NCBI RefSeq assembly: GCF_015057185.1
Contig: NZ_SVEV01000029.1
Span: 1 to 45,268 of the forward strand
DNA from: Pseudobutyrivibrio sp.
GTDB taxonomy: Bacteria > Bacillota > Clostridia > Lachnospirales > Lachnospiraceae
DNA length: 45,268 nucleotides
Direction of reading: 5' to 3'
Positions 8,486 to 18,331 of the stretch are shown here, piece by piece. How positions within the stretch are numbered: position 1 is the stretch's first letter; each line of letters opens with the position of its first letter. The position numbers were made by a program, and so were the translations under genes. The notes beneath the pieces are model-generated. The model worked only from the letters and a program-made list of their open reading frames with translations. It had not been told where the DNA came from and searched no databases.

Positions 8486-10078
8486 CTATTTTAAGCTTGC
8501 TTTAATGAAAGCTGTAAATAATGGATGTGGCTTATTTGGACGGCTCTTGAATTCTGGATGGAACTGAACACCAACATGGAATTTGTTAGAGGAAACCTCA
8601 ATAGCCTCTACAACCTCATCATTAGGTGATGTACCAGAAATAGTAAGTCCCTTTTCTGTCATAAGCGTTCTATATGAATTATTAAACTCAAATCTATGTC
8701 TATGTCTCTCTGAAATATTCTCAGAGCCATATGCTTCAAAAAGCTTTGTATCTGTACGAACTGCACATGGATAAGCACCAAGTCTCATAGTGCCACCCTT
8801 TCTAAGAACTGCCATCTGTTCTTCCATAAGGTCGATTACACAGTTCTTTCCAGTGCTATTGAACTCTCTAGAATTTGCATCTGCGATACCACATACTGAA
8901 CGAGCAAACTCGATAGCTGCGACCTGCATGCCAAGACAAATACCAAGATAAGGTATATCATTTTCTCTAGCATATTTGCAAGCCACAATTTTGCCTTCTA
9001 CACCTCTGTCTCCAAATCCGCCAGGCACTAAAATCCCATCAACTCCGCCTAGAACCGCAGCTACATTGTCTTTTGTAATTTCTTCAGAGTCAACCCACTC
9101 AATTTCTACATGTGCATTGTTTGCATAACCACCATGGTAAAGTGCCTCACGAACAGAAAGATATGCATCATGAAGAGCTACGTATTTACCAACAATAGCA
9201 ATCTTTGTTACCTTCTTGAGCCCCTTGATGTTTTCAACCATTTTCTCCCATTCCTCAATTTCAGGTGGGTTATTCTCAAGGCCAAGCTCACGGCAAACCA
9301 CATCATCAAGACCATATTTGTGCATCATGAGTGGCGCTTCATATAGACACTCTAACGTATCATTCTCAATTACACAATCTTTTTTTACATTACAGAATAA
9401 AGAAATTTTGTCTTTGATTGATTGTTCAAGAGGATGATCTACTCGACAAACAATAATATTTGGCGAAATACCAAGTGATTGAAGCTCCTTAACAGAGTGC
9501 TGTGTAGGCTTAGATTTATGTTCCTCAGAGCCTGAAAGCCAAGGAACTAATGTAACGTGAATGAATAGACAATTTTCACGTCCTTTCTCAAGAGAAACCT
9601 GACGAATCGCCTCGAGGAATGGTTGCGATTCAATATCACCTGTTGTACCACCAATTTCTGTGATTAGCACATCACAATCCGAAGTCTCTGCACCCATGTA
9701 AATAAAGCGTTTGATTTCTTCTGTGATATGTGGAATAACCTGAACAGTCTGTCCAAGATACTCACCCTTACGTTCTCTATTAAGAACATTCCAATAAACT
9801 TTTCCTGATGTAAGATTTGAATATTTGTTAAGACTTTCATCTATAAAACGCTCATAATGACCAAGGTCAAGATCAGTCTCTGCACCATCATCTGTAACAA
9901 AAACTTCGCCATGTTGGTATGGGCTCATTGTTCCTGGGTCCACATTCATATATGGATCAAGCTTTTGTGAAGCTACCTTGTATCCTCTCATTTTAAGTAA
10001 GCGTCCAAGAGACGCTGCTGTAATACCTTTTCCTAAACCAGATACTACACCACCTGTAACAAATACATGCTTAGTCAT
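8486..10078 (-). CDS. pyrG: CTP synthase
   Basis: Converts UTP to CTP using glutamine and ATP in the cytoplasm. The 530-residue protein has the N-terminal synthetase domain ([33 protein letters not shown]) and the C-terminal class I glutamine amidotransferase with nucleophile loop GICLGMQ and the distal VQFHPEF motif. I choose the ATG at 10078, preceded by AAGGAG at a spacing of 6, rather than an in-frame ATG five codons upstream that would overlap the previous gene. The start sits one base after the stop of the ANTAR regulator, so translation is probably coupled. Placement behind glnA links glutamine supply to a major glutamine consumer. Confidence 0.97.
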   Translation of the reverse strand: MTKHVFVTGGVVSGLGKGITAASLGRLLKMRGYKVASQKLDPYMNVDPGTMSPYQHGEVFVTDDGAETDLDLGHYERFIDESLNKYSNLTSGKVYWNVLNRERKGEYLGQTVQVIPHITEEIKRFIYMGAETSDCDVLITEIGGTTGDIESQPFLEAIRQVSLEKGRENCLFIHVTLVPWLSGSEEHKSKPTQHSVKELQSLGISPNIIVCRVDHPLEQSIKDKISLFCNVKKDCVIENDTLECLYEAPLMMHKYGLDDVVCRELGLENNPPEIEEWEKMVENIKGLKKVTKIAIVGKYVALHDAYLSVREALYHGGYANNAHVEIEWVDSEEITKDNVAAVLGGVDGILVPGGFGDRGVEGKIVACKYARENDIPYLGICLGMQVAAIEFARSVCGIADANSREFNSTGKNCVIDLMEEQMAVLRKGGTMRLGAYPCAVRTDTKLFEAYGSENISERHRHRFEFNNSYRTLMTEKGLTISGTSPNDEVVEAIEVSSNKFHVGVQFHPEFKSRPNKPHPLFTAFIKASLK

Positions 10079-10079
10079 A

Positions 10080-10652
10080 TTATGCTCCTTCATATTTTTT
10101 AATAATCTCTTTTGCTACTTCCGCTCTAGACAATCTAATATCCATAGCTGTCTTTTCAATATATTTATGTGCATCCTCTTCTGACATATTCTGATTAATA
10201 ATCAAAAGAAGCTTTGCTCTTGAAATTATTTTCATGTCCTCAAGCTTTTTCTCTAATTTCGCACTTTCTTTTTGTGCCAAACTAATGCGGCGCTGAGCAA
10301 CATGAGCAAGCTTTAAGGCCTGCCAAAATAATTGTTTATTAATCGGTTTTTCTACTGTGATAACTCCGTAATCTTCCACCTTTGCTGATATTTCATCAGC
10401 ATACTCAGCCTTTATAAATAGAATAACCTGACAGATATTTTTCTCTGCTATGTCAATAGCAAGTTCCTGTCCATTAGTGCCACCAATCGGCGCATTAATT
10501 AGACAAATATCAAAATCATATTCCGAAATTGTTCGTTTTGCAGTAGAACAATTTTCTACAACGAGCATATCTAGAATCCCATTTTCTTTTAAAAAGGATT
10601 TGTAAAAGGCGGTTCCTTTTTCGTTATCACAGACAATTAGCGCCCTTTCCAT
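10080..10652 (-). CDS. ANTAR-domain RNA-binding antiterminator with degenerate receiver
   Basis: The 190-residue product has an N-terminal receiver-like fold (1-110), a coiled-coil linker (about 113-140) and a C-terminal ANTAR domain (about 135-187) with the typical [23 protein letters not shown] and [11 protein letters not shown] pattern. ANTAR proteins (AmiR, NasR, EutV) bind pairs of hexaloop hairpins in nascent RNA and prevent termination. The expected phospho-acceptor Asp is Asn53 (CLINAP), and the acidic pair near the N-terminus reads CDNE, so activation by phosphorylation is unlikely; a ligand or partner protein is more plausible. Lys102 of the EKP motif is kept. It lies 18 nt after glnA, and the glnA leader holds a matching RNA target, which makes autoregulation likely. 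Confidence 0.92.
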   Translation of the reverse strand: MERALIVCDNEKGTAFYKSFLKENGILDMLVVENCSTAKRTISEYDFDICLINAPIGGTNGQELAIDIAEKNICQVILFIKAEYADEISAKVEDYGVITVEKPINKQLFWQALKLAHVAQRRISLAQKESAKLEKKLEDMKIISRAKLLLIINQNMSEEDAHKYIEKTAMDIRLSRAEVAKEIIKKYEGA

Positions 10653-10670
10653 ATCACTACTCCTTGGAAA

Positions 10671-11918
10671 TTAGTCTGTATTTTTAATAGTCTCAATATA
10701 ACGGGCTGCTATATCTGCGAATTCTGAGTTTTGAATAAAATCACTATTCTCAGCACAATCGATTGCCTCTTCTATTGAAACAGGTAACATATCAAAGTAT
10801 GCTGAACGATCCTCAGTTAAGAATCTTGAATTAACTTCCAATTCTGGTGGTAAAGTTTCTTTATTTTCGACTCCCGCTAAGCCAGCCTGAATAATAATGG
10901 CACTAGCTAAATATGGATTAATACACGAATCCGGAGAACGAAGAATAAAATGATTTCTTTTTCCATTTACCTCAGGTACTCTAAGGAGACGTGAATTATT
11001 TTGAGATGACCAAGTAATATATTTTGGTGCCTCGCTCATTCCAAATCTATCGTATGAATCCTTGCGGCAATTCAAAAAAATTGTAATATCTCTCATTCTG
11101 TTAAGAATTCCAGCCATGAAATTCTCAGAGAATTCTTTGTCATCATTAATTAAATTAACAGCACCTCTATAGTTTGCCATCTTAATATGCAAACCATTTC
11201 CAGGGGCATCAGCGATTGGCTTTGGATCAAAGGAAGCCCAAACGCCGTTTCTAGCAGCGATATTTTCAACAACATTTTTGTATGTCACAAGATTATCTGC
11301 TGTTGTAAGAACGTCTGCAGGTGTGAAGTCAATTTCATTTTGACCTGGACCTCTCTCATGATGTGAGGATTGAGGAGATATTCCCATCTCCTCGAGAGTT
11401 AAACAAATTTCTCTTCGAATGTTTTCTCCTTTGTCATTTGGAGCAACATCTAAATATCCGCCATTATCAAATGTTTCCTTTGTAGGATTTCCATTTTCAT
11501 CTGTTTTGAATAAATAAAACTCTGACTTAAGTCCCATTCTTGTGGTGAATCCCATTTTCTCGCATTGATTAAGGGTATTCTTAAGAAAATTTCTGTAGTC
11601 ATATTTGTAAGGTGAACCATCAGCAAGAACAACATTACAATAAAAACGTATTACTCTTCCTGACTGTGGGCGCCATGGCAAAATGTGCATGGTATCTGGA
11701 TCTGGTTTTAAGAATAAATCTTGTCCATCGGTCTCCTCGTAGCCCAAAATAAGAAAAGAGTCGAAATTAACACCCTCATCGAAGGCGTATTTCAACTCTT
11801 GTGGCATGATTGATATGTTTTTTTGTGTGCCATATAGGTCACAAAAGGCTAGACGTATAAATTTAACGTCATTCTCTTGAACGAAATCAATGATATCTGT
11901 AACTGATAACTGAGACAT
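10671..11918 (-). CDS. glnA: Glutamine synthetase, short divergent type I form
   Basis: Makes glutamine from glutamate, ammonia and ATP. At 415 residues it is shorter than the usual roughly 440 residues. Metal and substrate motifs are recognisable but altered: SEFYLF (Glu133) for the EVEFFLF motif, PGNGLHIK for the G-G-M-H-x-H region (first His kept, second position Lys), SEAPKYITWS for the YEAPCYVAWS flap (Glu kept), NNSRLLRVP where most type I enzymes read NRS-x-x-IRIP, and FILRSPDSCINPYLA for the C-terminal active-site block. It is therefore probably catalytic but of a divergent clade; synthetase activity itself is inferred. The start is fixed by AGGAGG 5 nt upstream. The leader contains an ANTAR-type attenuator, and the next gene encodes the likely antiterminator. 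Confidence 0.93.
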   Translation of the reverse strand: MSQLSVTDIIDFVQENDVKFIRLAFCDLYGTQKNISIMPQELKYAFDEGVNFDSFLILGYEETDGQDLFLKPDPDTMHILPWRPQSGRVIRFYCNVVLADGSPYKYDYRNFLKNTLNQCEKMGFTTRMGLKSEFYLFKTDENGNPTKETFDNGGYLDVAPNDKGENIRREICLTLEEMGISPQSSHHERGPGQNEIDFTPADVLTTADNLVTYKNVVENIAARNGVWASFDPKPIADAPGNGLHIKMANYRGAVNLINDDKEFSENFMAGILNRMRDITIFLNCRKDSYDRFGMSEAPKYITWSSQNNSRLLRVPEVNGKRNHFILRSPDSCINPYLASAIIIQAGLAGVENKETLPPELEVNSRFLTEDRSAYFDMLPVSIEEAIDCAENSDFIQNSEFADIAARYIETIKNTD

Positions 11919-11930
11919 ATTTCCTCCTAA

Positions 11931-11991
11931 AAAATAAAAAAAAGGCGTTTTTTTTTATGAAAGATTCCTCTTCCATAAAAAGCACGCCTTT
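11931..11991 (-). terminator. Leader terminator (attenuator) upstream of glnA
   Basis: On the minus strand AAAGGCGT (11991-11984) pairs with ACGCCTTT (11948-11941), extended by TTTTTATG/CATAAAAA inside, then a T-rich run (11940-11931). It lies directly before the glnA Shine-Dalgarno, so it can only act as a leader terminator. Its 5' arm is also the loop and 3' arm of the upstream P2 hairpin, so the two structures exclude each other. Confidence 0.9.
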
Positions 11992-11998
11992 GTACTTT
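11979..11998 (-). promoter_or_regulatory. ANTAR target hairpin P2 in the glnA leader
   Basis: AAAGTAC pairs with GTGCTTT (7 bp, one G-T wobble) around the six-base loop AAAGGC. The loop has A at position 1 and G at position 4, as required for ANTAR recognition. It overlaps the terminator 5' arm, so stabilising it would prevent termination. Confidence 0.85.
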
Positions 11999-12004
11999 GC
12001 AAGT

Positions 12005-12022
12005 TTACAATACCATTTGTAA
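12005..12022 (-). promoter_or_regulatory. ANTAR target hairpin P1 in the glnA leader
   Basis: TTACAA pairs perfectly with TTGTAA around the six-base loop ATGGTA, again with A1 and G4. P1 ends six nucleotides before P2 begins. Paired hexaloop hairpins with a short linker are the known ANTAR RNA motif. The glnA promoter must lie upstream of 12022; a TATAAA at 12056-12051 is the best -10 candidate but lacks a good -35. Confidence 0.87.
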
Positions 12023-12067
12023 TTTGTAAAGGTGTTTTTTTTGCTTACACTTTATAAAATTTGTTTA

Positions 12068-12096
12068 TTGTATATTTTCCATTCTACATTTATAAT
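12068..12096 (+). promoter_or_regulatory. Promoter of the activase gene
   Basis: TTGTAT (12068-12073), 17-nt spacer, TATAAT (12091-12096) on the plus strand, with a predicted start near 12103 and a 43-nt leader. It overlaps the region that must hold the glnA promoter, so the two divergent units may influence each other. Confidence 0.82.
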
Positions 12097-12145
12097 ACCA
12101 AAGGTTATACAATTTACATTTTAATAGGAAAGAATAATATCATTT

Positions 12146-15100
12146 ATGGAAAACAAACTATTTAAACTCGGCATTGACATAGGTTCAACAACAGTGAAAA
12201 TAGCCGTGTTAGACGACGATAATAATATTTTATTTTCTGATTATCAGAGACATTTTGCTAACATACAGCAGACTTTAACTGATTTATTAACTCAGGCAAA
12301 ATCTAAGCTCGGAACCATCCAGGTTAAACCAATGATTACAGGTTCTGGTGGACTCACATTGGCAAAACATCTTGGAGTAGAGTTCGTACAGGAAGTAATT
12401 GCAGTTTCCAGTGCACTTACGTTCTACGCACCTCAAACAGATGTAGCTATAGAGCTTGGTGGTGAAGATGCTAAAATTATATATTTCGAAAACGGAAATG
12501 TAGAACAGCGAATGAACGGTATCTGTGCAGGTGGTACAGGTTCATTTATCGACCAAATGGCATCACTTTTACAGACAGATGCTACTGGTTTAAATACATA
12601 TGCAAAGGATTATAAAGCAATCTATCCTATCGCTGCCCGTTGTGGTGTATTTGCAAAAACAGATATCCAGCCACTTATCAACGAAGGTGCTTCAAAGGAA
12701 GATCTTTCAGCTTCTATTTTCCAAGCAGTTGTAAATCAAACAATTTCCGGACTTGCATGCGGTAAACCAATTAGAGGTCACGTAGCATTTTTAGGTGGTC
12801 CACTTCACTTCTTGGATCAGCTTAGAGAAGCTTTTATTAGAACATTAAAGCTTGATGATGAGCACTCAATTTTACTTGATAACTCTCATCTTTTTGCTGC
12901 AATTGGTTCTGCCCTTAATTCAAAAGAAGATAACAATGTCCCTATGGATTCGTTGATTGATAGCCTTTCTCAGGGAATTAAGATGGATTTCGAAGTAGCA
13001 AGACTGGAGCCATTATTCGAATCCGAAGAGGCATTTAGAGAATTCAAAGATAGACATGCAAAGGCTCAGGTAGAAAAAGGTGATTTAGCAAATTATCACG
13101 GCAATGTTTACTTAGGTATTGATGCCGGTTCTACTACTACTAAATTAGCTGTAGTTGGTGACGATGGAAAGCTTTTATATTCATTCTACTCAAGCAATAA
13201 CGGTAGCCCACTAGCTACTTCTTTAAAAGCTTTAAAAGAGATTTACTCTATCATGCCTGAGGATACCCACATTGTTCATTCATGTTCTACAGGTTACGGC
13301 GAGGCTTTGTTAAAAGCTGCATTACAGCTTGATGATGGCGAAGTAGAAACTATCGCACACTACTATGCCGCAGCATTCTTTAATCCTGATGTTGACTGTA
13401 TCCTTGATATTGGTGGTCAGGATATGAAATGTATCCGCATCAAAAATGGAGTTGTTGATAGCGTTCAGCTTAACGAGGCATGTTCATCTGGTTGTGGTTC
13501 ATTTATCGAGACATTTGCAAAGTCTCTTGATTTTAGTGTACAGGATTTCGCCGAGGAAGCTTTGTTTGCTCTCAACCCAATAGACCTTGGAACACGTTGT
13601 ACAGTATTTATGAACTCTAAGGTTAAGCAAGCACAAAAGGAAGGAGCTTCTGTAGCAGATATTTCTTCAGGCCTTGCTTATTCAGTTATCAAAAATGCAT
13701 TATTCAAGGTTATCAAGCTTTCTGATGCATCAGAGCTTGGTAAGAACATCGTTGTACAGGGTGGTACATTCTACAATGACGCTGTTCTTCGTTCTTTAGA
13801 GAAGGTTGCAGGCGTTGATGTTGTTCGTCCTGATATTGCCGGTATTATGGGTGCTTTCGGTTGCGCATTAATCGCTAAAGAGCGTTACGAAGAAAATCCT
13901 ACAACTACTACACTTGGTATTGATGAGATTAATTCTCTCACTTTTGATACAAAGCTTACACGTTGCCAGGGTTGTGTAAACCACTGTCTCCTTACAATCA
14001 ATAGATTTTCAGGCGGACGTTCATTCATCACTGGAAACCGCTGTGAAAAGGGTGCAGGTGGAGTTAAAAACAAAGAGAATATACCAAACCTTTACGATTA
14101 TAAATACAATAGATTATTTAGCTATGAACCACTTTCTGAGGAGGAAGCAACAAGAGGCACAGTTGGTATTCCACGAGTACTAAACCTCTATGAGAATTAT
14201 CCATTCTGGGCTACATTCTTTAACAAGTTAGGATTCAGAGTTGTACTCTCTCCTCGTTCAAATCGTAAGGTTTACGAATTAGGCATTGAATCAATTCCAT
14301 CAGAATCAGAATGTTATCCTGCAAAGATGGCTCACGGTCACGTACAGTGGTTAATTAACGAAGGAAATGTGGACTTCATTTTCTATCCTTGTATTCCATA
14401 CGAGCGAAATGAATTCCCTGATTCTAATAACCACTATAACTGCCCTATTGTTACTTCTTATGCTGAAAACATAAAAAATAATGTTGATGAAATCACTAGT
14501 GGAAAGGTACGTTTCCTTAATCCTTTCATGGCATTTTCTAGCGAAGAAATACTTACTAACCAGCTTAAAAAAGTATTTGCTGCTGAGTTTAATATTAGCG
14601 GTTCCGAGGTACAGACTGCGGCTCATGCTGCTTGGTTAGAACAAGAAAACTTCAGAAATGATATGTATAAAAAGGGTCAGGAAGTTCTTAAGTATTTGGA
14701 AGAAACTGGCAAACATGGAATTGTATTAGCTGGTCGTCCTTATCACGTTGATCCTGAGATTAACCACGGTATACCAGAGCTTATTAATAGTTACGGCATT
14801 GCTGTCCTCACTGAAGATTCTATTTCAAATCTCGGAGAGGTTGAGCGCCCACTTATCGTTATGGATCAGTGGATGTTCCATTCAAGAATGTATGCTGCAG
14901 CAAACTATGTTAAGAAGCATGATAACCTTGACTTAATTCAGCTTAACTCATTTGGATGCGGACTTGATGCTGTTACTACAGATCAGGTTTCAGATATACT
15001 TACCCACTCAGGCAAAATTTATACATGCCTTAAAATTGATGAAGTTAACAACCTAGGTGCTGCAAGAATTCGTGTACGTTCACTCCTTGCTGCCCTTCGT

Positions 15101-16402
15101 GTAAAGAAAAAGAAAAACCAGGAACGCACTATCGTGCCTGCAAACTATAACCGTATCGTATTTACGGAAGAAATGAAAAAGAATTACACAATTCTTTGCC
15201 CACAGATGTCACCTATCCACTTCGACCTTATTGAGCCAGCATTTAATGCTGCTGGATACAATTTGGTAGTGCCAGACATCCCAACACGTACTTGTGTTGA
15301 CGTTGGTCTAAAATATGTAAACAACGATGCTTGTTATCCATCACTTATGGTAATCGGACAGCTTATGGCCGCAATCGAAGAAGGTAACTTCGATATGAGC
15401 AAAACTGCTCTTATGATTTCACAGACTGGTGGTGGTTGCCGTGCTTCAAACTATATCGGATTTATTCGTAGAGCACTTGCAAAAGCAGGATACCCAGATG
15501 TTCCAGTTATCTCACTTAACGTTAGTGGATTAGAGAAGAATCCTGGATTTAAGCTTTCTCCTAGTCTTCTACAGCATGGATTATATGCACTTACATTTGG
15601 CGATATTTTACTTCGCTGCGTATATCGAGTTCGTCCTTATGAGGCAGTCCCTGGCTCTACAGATGAATTACATAGACAGTGGAAGGAAAAGCTTATTGAA
15701 TTCGTTTCATCTAAGAAGATTCTTTCACACAGAAAGTTCAAGAGACTTTGCCGTGAAATGATTAGAGATTTTGATAATCTTCCAATCATCGAAGGTCTAG
15801 TAAAGCCACGTGTTGGTATTGTTGGAGAAATCCTTGTTAAATTCCTTCCAGCTGCCAATAATCATTTAGCTGAGCTTCTTGAACAAGAGGGTGCTGAAGC
15901 TGTCGTTCCAGATTTAACAGACTTCTTACTTTACAGTTTCTACAATGCAAACTTTAAAGAAGAAAATCTTGGAACAAGCAAGAAAACAAAGTTCTACTGC
16001 AATATGGGAATTAAGTTCTTTGAATGGTTAAGAAGCGCTGCAAGAGATGAATTTAACAAGTCAAAGCGATTCACTGCACCTGCATACATAACAGACACTG
16101 CAGAAAATGCAAAGGAAATTGTTTCACTTGGTAACCAGACTGGCGAAGGTTGGTTCCTTACTGGAGAAATGCTCGAGCTTATCGAAAATGGCGCAAGCAA
16201 CATTGTATGTATACAGCCATTTGGATGCTTACCAAACCACGTTGTAGGTAAGGGTGTAATTAAACATATTAGACATGAGCATCCTGATGCAAACATAGTT
16301 GCAATTGATTATGATCCAGGCGCATCAGAAGTTAACCAGTTAAATAGAATAAAGCTTATGCTTTCTACAGCAAATAAAAACTTAAACAAAAAAGAGGCCT
16401 AA
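12146..16402 (+). CDS. Giant 2-hydroxyacyl-CoA dehydratase activase-type protein (two ASKHA domains plus DUF2229/HgdB-like)
   Basis: The 1418-residue protein carries two tandem BadF/BcrA/HgdC-type ATPase domains: the first starts [11 protein letters not shown] (residue 8), the second [11 protein letters not shown] (about 323). Each keeps the cysteines that hold the bridging [4Fe-4S] cluster in dehydratase activators: [10 protein letters not shown] near 127 and RCGVF near 165; [10 protein letters not shown] near 446 and TRCTVF near 484. A CxxC-x3-C cluster follows near 607-615, then a DUF2229-like region and a C-terminal part resembling HgdB-type dehydratase subunits (about 1000-1390). HgdC-type proteins energise electrons with ATP for radical dehydration of acyl-CoAs. 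Such fused proteins occur widely in Clostridia without a partner operon; the substrate is unknown. The Shine-Dalgarno (AGGAAAG) is 13 nt from the ATG, farther than usual. It is the only plus-strand gene in the window. Confidence 0.9.
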   Translation: MENKLFKLGIDIGSTTVKIAVLDDDNNILFSDYQRHFANIQQTLTDLLTQAKSKLGTIQVKPMITGSGGLTLAKHLGVEFVQEVIAVSSALTFYAPQTDVAIELGGEDAKIIYFENGNVEQRMNGICAGGTGSFIDQMASLLQTDATGLNTYAKDYKAIYPIAARCGVFAKTDIQPLINEGASKEDLSASIFQAVVNQTISGLACGKPIRGHVAFLGGPLHFLDQLREAFIRTLKLDDEHSILLDNSHLFAAIGSALNSKEDNNVPMDSLIDSLSQGIKMDFEVARLEPLFESEEAFREFKDRHAKAQVEKGDLANYHGNVYLGIDAGSTTTKLAVVGDDGKLLYSFYSSNNGSPLATSLKALKEIYSIMPEDTHIVHSCSTGYGEALLKAALQLDDGEVETIAHYYAAAFFNPDVDCILDIGGQDMKCIRIKNGVVDSVQLNEACSSGCGSFIETFAKSLDFSVQDFAEEALFALNPIDLGTRCTVFMNSKVKQAQKEGASVADISSGLAYSVIKNALFKVIKLSDASELGKNIVVQGGTFYNDAVLRSLEKVAGVDVVRPDIAGIMGAFGCALIAKERYEENPTTTTLGIDEINSLTFDTKLTRCQGCVNHCLLTINRFSGGRSFITGNRCEKGAGGVKNKENIPNLYDYKYNRLFSYEPLSEEEATRGTVGIPRVLNLYENYPFWATFFNKLGFRVVLSPRSNRKVYELGIESIPSESECYPAKMAHGHVQWLINEGNVDFIFYPCIPYERNEFPDSNNHYNCPIVTSYAENIKNNVDEITSGKVRFLNPFMAFSSEEILTNQLKKVFAAEFNISGSEVQTAAHAAWLEQENFRNDMYKKGQEVLKYLEETGKHGIVLAGRPYHVDPEINHGIPELINSYGIAVLTEDSISNLGEVERPLIVMDQWMFHSRMYAAANYVKKHDNLDLIQLNSFGCGLDAVTTDQVSDILTHSGKIYTCLKIDEVNNLGAARIRVRSLLAALRVKKKKNQERTIVPANYNRIVFTEEMKKNYTILCPQMSPIHFDLIEPAFNAAGYNLVVPDIPTRTCVDVGLKYVNNDACYPSLMVIGQLMAAIEEGNFDMSKTALMISQTGGGCRASNYIGFIRRALAKAGYPDVPVISLNVSGLEKNPGFKLSPSLLQHGLYALTFGDILLRCVYRVRPYEAVPGSTDELHRQWKEKLIEFVSSKKILSHRKFKRLCREMIRDFDNLPIIEGLVKPRVGIVGEILVKFLPAANNHLAELLEQEGAEAVVPDLTDFLLYSFYNANFKEENLGTSKKTKFYCNMGIKFFEWLRSAARDEFNKSKRFTAPAYITDTAENAKEIVSLGNQTGEGWFLTGEMLELIENGASNIVCIQPFGCLPNHVVGKGVIKHIRHEHPDANIVAIDYDPGASEVNQLNRIKLMLSTANKNLNKKEA

Positions 16403-16415
16403 GCCTCTTTTTTGT
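16386..16415. terminator. Bidirectional terminator between the activase and glucosidase genes
   Basis: A perfect 13-bp stem (16386-16398 with 16403-16415) has its stem rich in A on one side and T on the other, so it works in both directions. The loop CTAA contains the activase stop codon, and the minus-strand glucosidase stop begins at the very next base (16416-16418). Confidence 0.93.
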
Positions 16416-18050
16416 TTATATATTTGATGCTACTATTCTAAATTCATAAGGTTTAAGATAAATATCCTTACGTTCATTTTCCTCATAATTTCCAAAAACT
16501 ATTTTGTCACCATAGAATTCAACAGCCTTATTATTACCAGTAAGATTACAATAAATATATAATCTCTCTTCGCTTGATTCACGAGTGTAAATAAACACAT
16601 CATTAGGTGAAGCAATTCGACGATAACTACCGTCTAATAAAGCACTAGATTTCTTTCTGAATTCTATTATTTGCTTGTAGAAATTCAGAATACTGTTATT
16701 ATCTTCCTCTTCTGCTTTAACGTTTATATAAGACTTATTGGAATTAATTTTAATCCATGGCTCGCCCGTGGTAAATCCTGCATTTTCTGTATCATCCCAC
16801 TGAACAGGAGTCCTTGCATTATCACGAGTGGTTCGAAGTATAATGCGTTGTCTAATTGAATGCAGTAGAAGCATTTTTTTCATTGACTGATTAATGTTAT
16901 GAGACTCTATATCTTTTATATCTCTGAGGCCTCTAAAGTCCCCATTAGTCATGCCAATTTCTTCACCCTCATAAATAAATGGTATACCTCGTAAAGTGAG
17001 ATTAAGGCCACATAAAAGCTTCGCACTTTTCTCCCAATATTTCTGCGTATTACCATAATGGTTTACCGAGCGAATATGATCATGGTTCTCTAGATAGTTT
17101 GTAGGAACCTCCAACACATTCTGCCATTTATCCAGAATTCTGATGAGCTTTGATGGTCTATACTTTTTCTTTAACCATTTAATGCCCCTGTTATCTACCT
17201 CCATGTGCTCAAAGAAGAATAATGTATCCAGTTCTTCTCTACTCTCATCACTAAGGAGTTTTGCGGCATCAGGTGTTACAAGAGAAGCCTCACCTACTAT
17301 GAAGGTTTTATATTTTGACCATACATCAGAGTTGAATCTTTTTAGGATTTCATGGCAACCATCAGTATTTAAATAATGTTCCCTTCCTATCAACGATAAA
17401 CGCCTTTTACCGTCTTTTAACGAGTCTTTGTATATAATGTTTATAGCATCACATCTAAATCCGGCAATACCCTTATCTAGCCAAAATTTCATGATATCTA
17501 TTACTTCTTTATAGACATCAGGATTATGCCAATTTAAATCAGGCTGTTTTTTGCTGAACAAATGTAAATAATATTGACCATTTTCAGCCTTTGACCAAGC
17601 TTTTCCACCAAAGAAGGAACTCCAGTTATTAGGTCTTTTTCCATCCTTGCCATCACTAAAATAATAATAAGCTTTGTATTTTTCATCACCTGCAACGGCC
17701 TTTTTAAACCACTCATGCTCATCAGAAGTATGATTGATAACAAGGTCCATTATTATTTTTATTCCAAGACGCTTGGCACGACTGATGAGTCGTTCCATGT
17801 CTTCCATTGTTCCAAATTCAGGATTAATTTTTTTATAATCGGAAATGTCGTATCCATTATCATAGCCTGGAGTCTCATATACAGGACTAAGCCATAAAAT
17901 ATCAACGCCTAGATTCTTAAGATAATGTAGCTTCGATGTAATACCAGGAATATCTCCTATTCCATCACCGTTGCTGTCACAAAAGGACCGTGGATAGATT
18001 TGATATACTATTGAATTTTTCCACCATTTTTTTGTACTAGAATTAGCCAT
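16416..18050 (-). CDS. GH13 alpha-glucosidase (oligo-1,6-glucosidase / maltase / trehalose-6-phosphate hydrolase group)
   Basis: A cytoplasmic enzyme (no signal peptide) of about 544 residues in glycoside hydrolase family 13. Visible motifs: WWKNSIVYQIYPRSF and DSNGDGIGDIPGI at the N-terminus, DLVINHTSDEHEWF (region I), GFRCDAINII with the Asp nucleophile (region II), FIVGEAS with the acid Glu (region III) and ENHDHIRS (region IV, where NHDQPR is more usual). The PVQWDDTENAGFT block is typical of the oligo-1,6-glucosidase subgroup. Which disaccharide or isomalto-oligosaccharide it cleaves cannot be told. The start is taken as the ATG at 18050, five nt after GGGGG; a TTG four codons upstream is possible. 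No sugar transporter lies beside it. Confidence 0.92.
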   Translation of the reverse strand: MANSSTKKWWKNSIVYQIYPRSFCDSNGDGIGDIPGITSKLHYLKNLGVDILWLSPVYETPGYDNGYDISDYKKINPEFGTMEDMERLISRAKRLGIKIIMDLVINHTSDEHEWFKKAVAGDEKYKAYYYFSDGKDGKRPNNWSSFFGGKAWSKAENGQYYLHLFSKKQPDLNWHNPDVYKEVIDIMKFWLDKGIAGFRCDAINIIYKDSLKDGKRRLSLIGREHYLNTDGCHEILKRFNSDVWSKYKTFIVGEASLVTPDAAKLLSDESREELDTLFFFEHMEVDNRGIKWLKKKYRPSKLIRILDKWQNVLEVPTNYLENHDHIRSVNHYGNTQKYWEKSAKLLCGLNLTLRGIPFIYEGEEIGMTNGDFRGLRDIKDIESHNINQSMKKMLLLHSIRQRIILRTTRDNARTPVQWDDTENAGFTTGEPWIKINSNKSYINVKAEEEDNNSILNFYKQIIEFRKKSSALLDGSYRRIASPNDVFIYTRESSEERLYIYCNLTGNNKAVEFYGDKIVFGNYEENERKDIYLKPYEFRIVASNI

Positions 18051-18149
18051 AGCATCCCCCAAGTCTCCCCATTCGACTATATTAATAAAAAACTAAGCTC
18101 TACCCCATCACTGAACTCTAGTCCTCTATATAAATACAAGTCTACTTTG

Positions 18150-18178
18150 ATTTTAAATTAAGCAACATAGTTTTTCAA
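18150..18178 (-). promoter_or_regulatory. Probable promoter of the GH13 gene
   Basis: TTGAAA (18178-18173), 17-nt spacer, TAAAAT (18155-18150) on the minus strand, leaving a 5' UTR of about 95 nt. No clear operator is visible. Confidence 0.6.
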
Positions 18179-18247
18179 TATATTTTTCACACTTTGAACA
18201 CACTTCATACAAAAAATTACGATAATTTAGGCACAATTCAAGAAATA

Positions 18248-18287
18248 TTAAAATAACGGCAAGCGAATCCGTCTGCCGTTATTTTAA
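18248..18287 (-). terminator. Terminator of htpG
   Basis: A perfect stem of about 14 bp built on AAAATAACGGCA / TGCCGTTATTTT with a 12-base loop, followed by a T-rich tail on the minus strand. Confidence 0.85.
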
Positions 18288-18331
18288 ATTGCAAGTTTTG
18301 TGTCAGCTCGATTTGTATAACTTTTTTGGAA

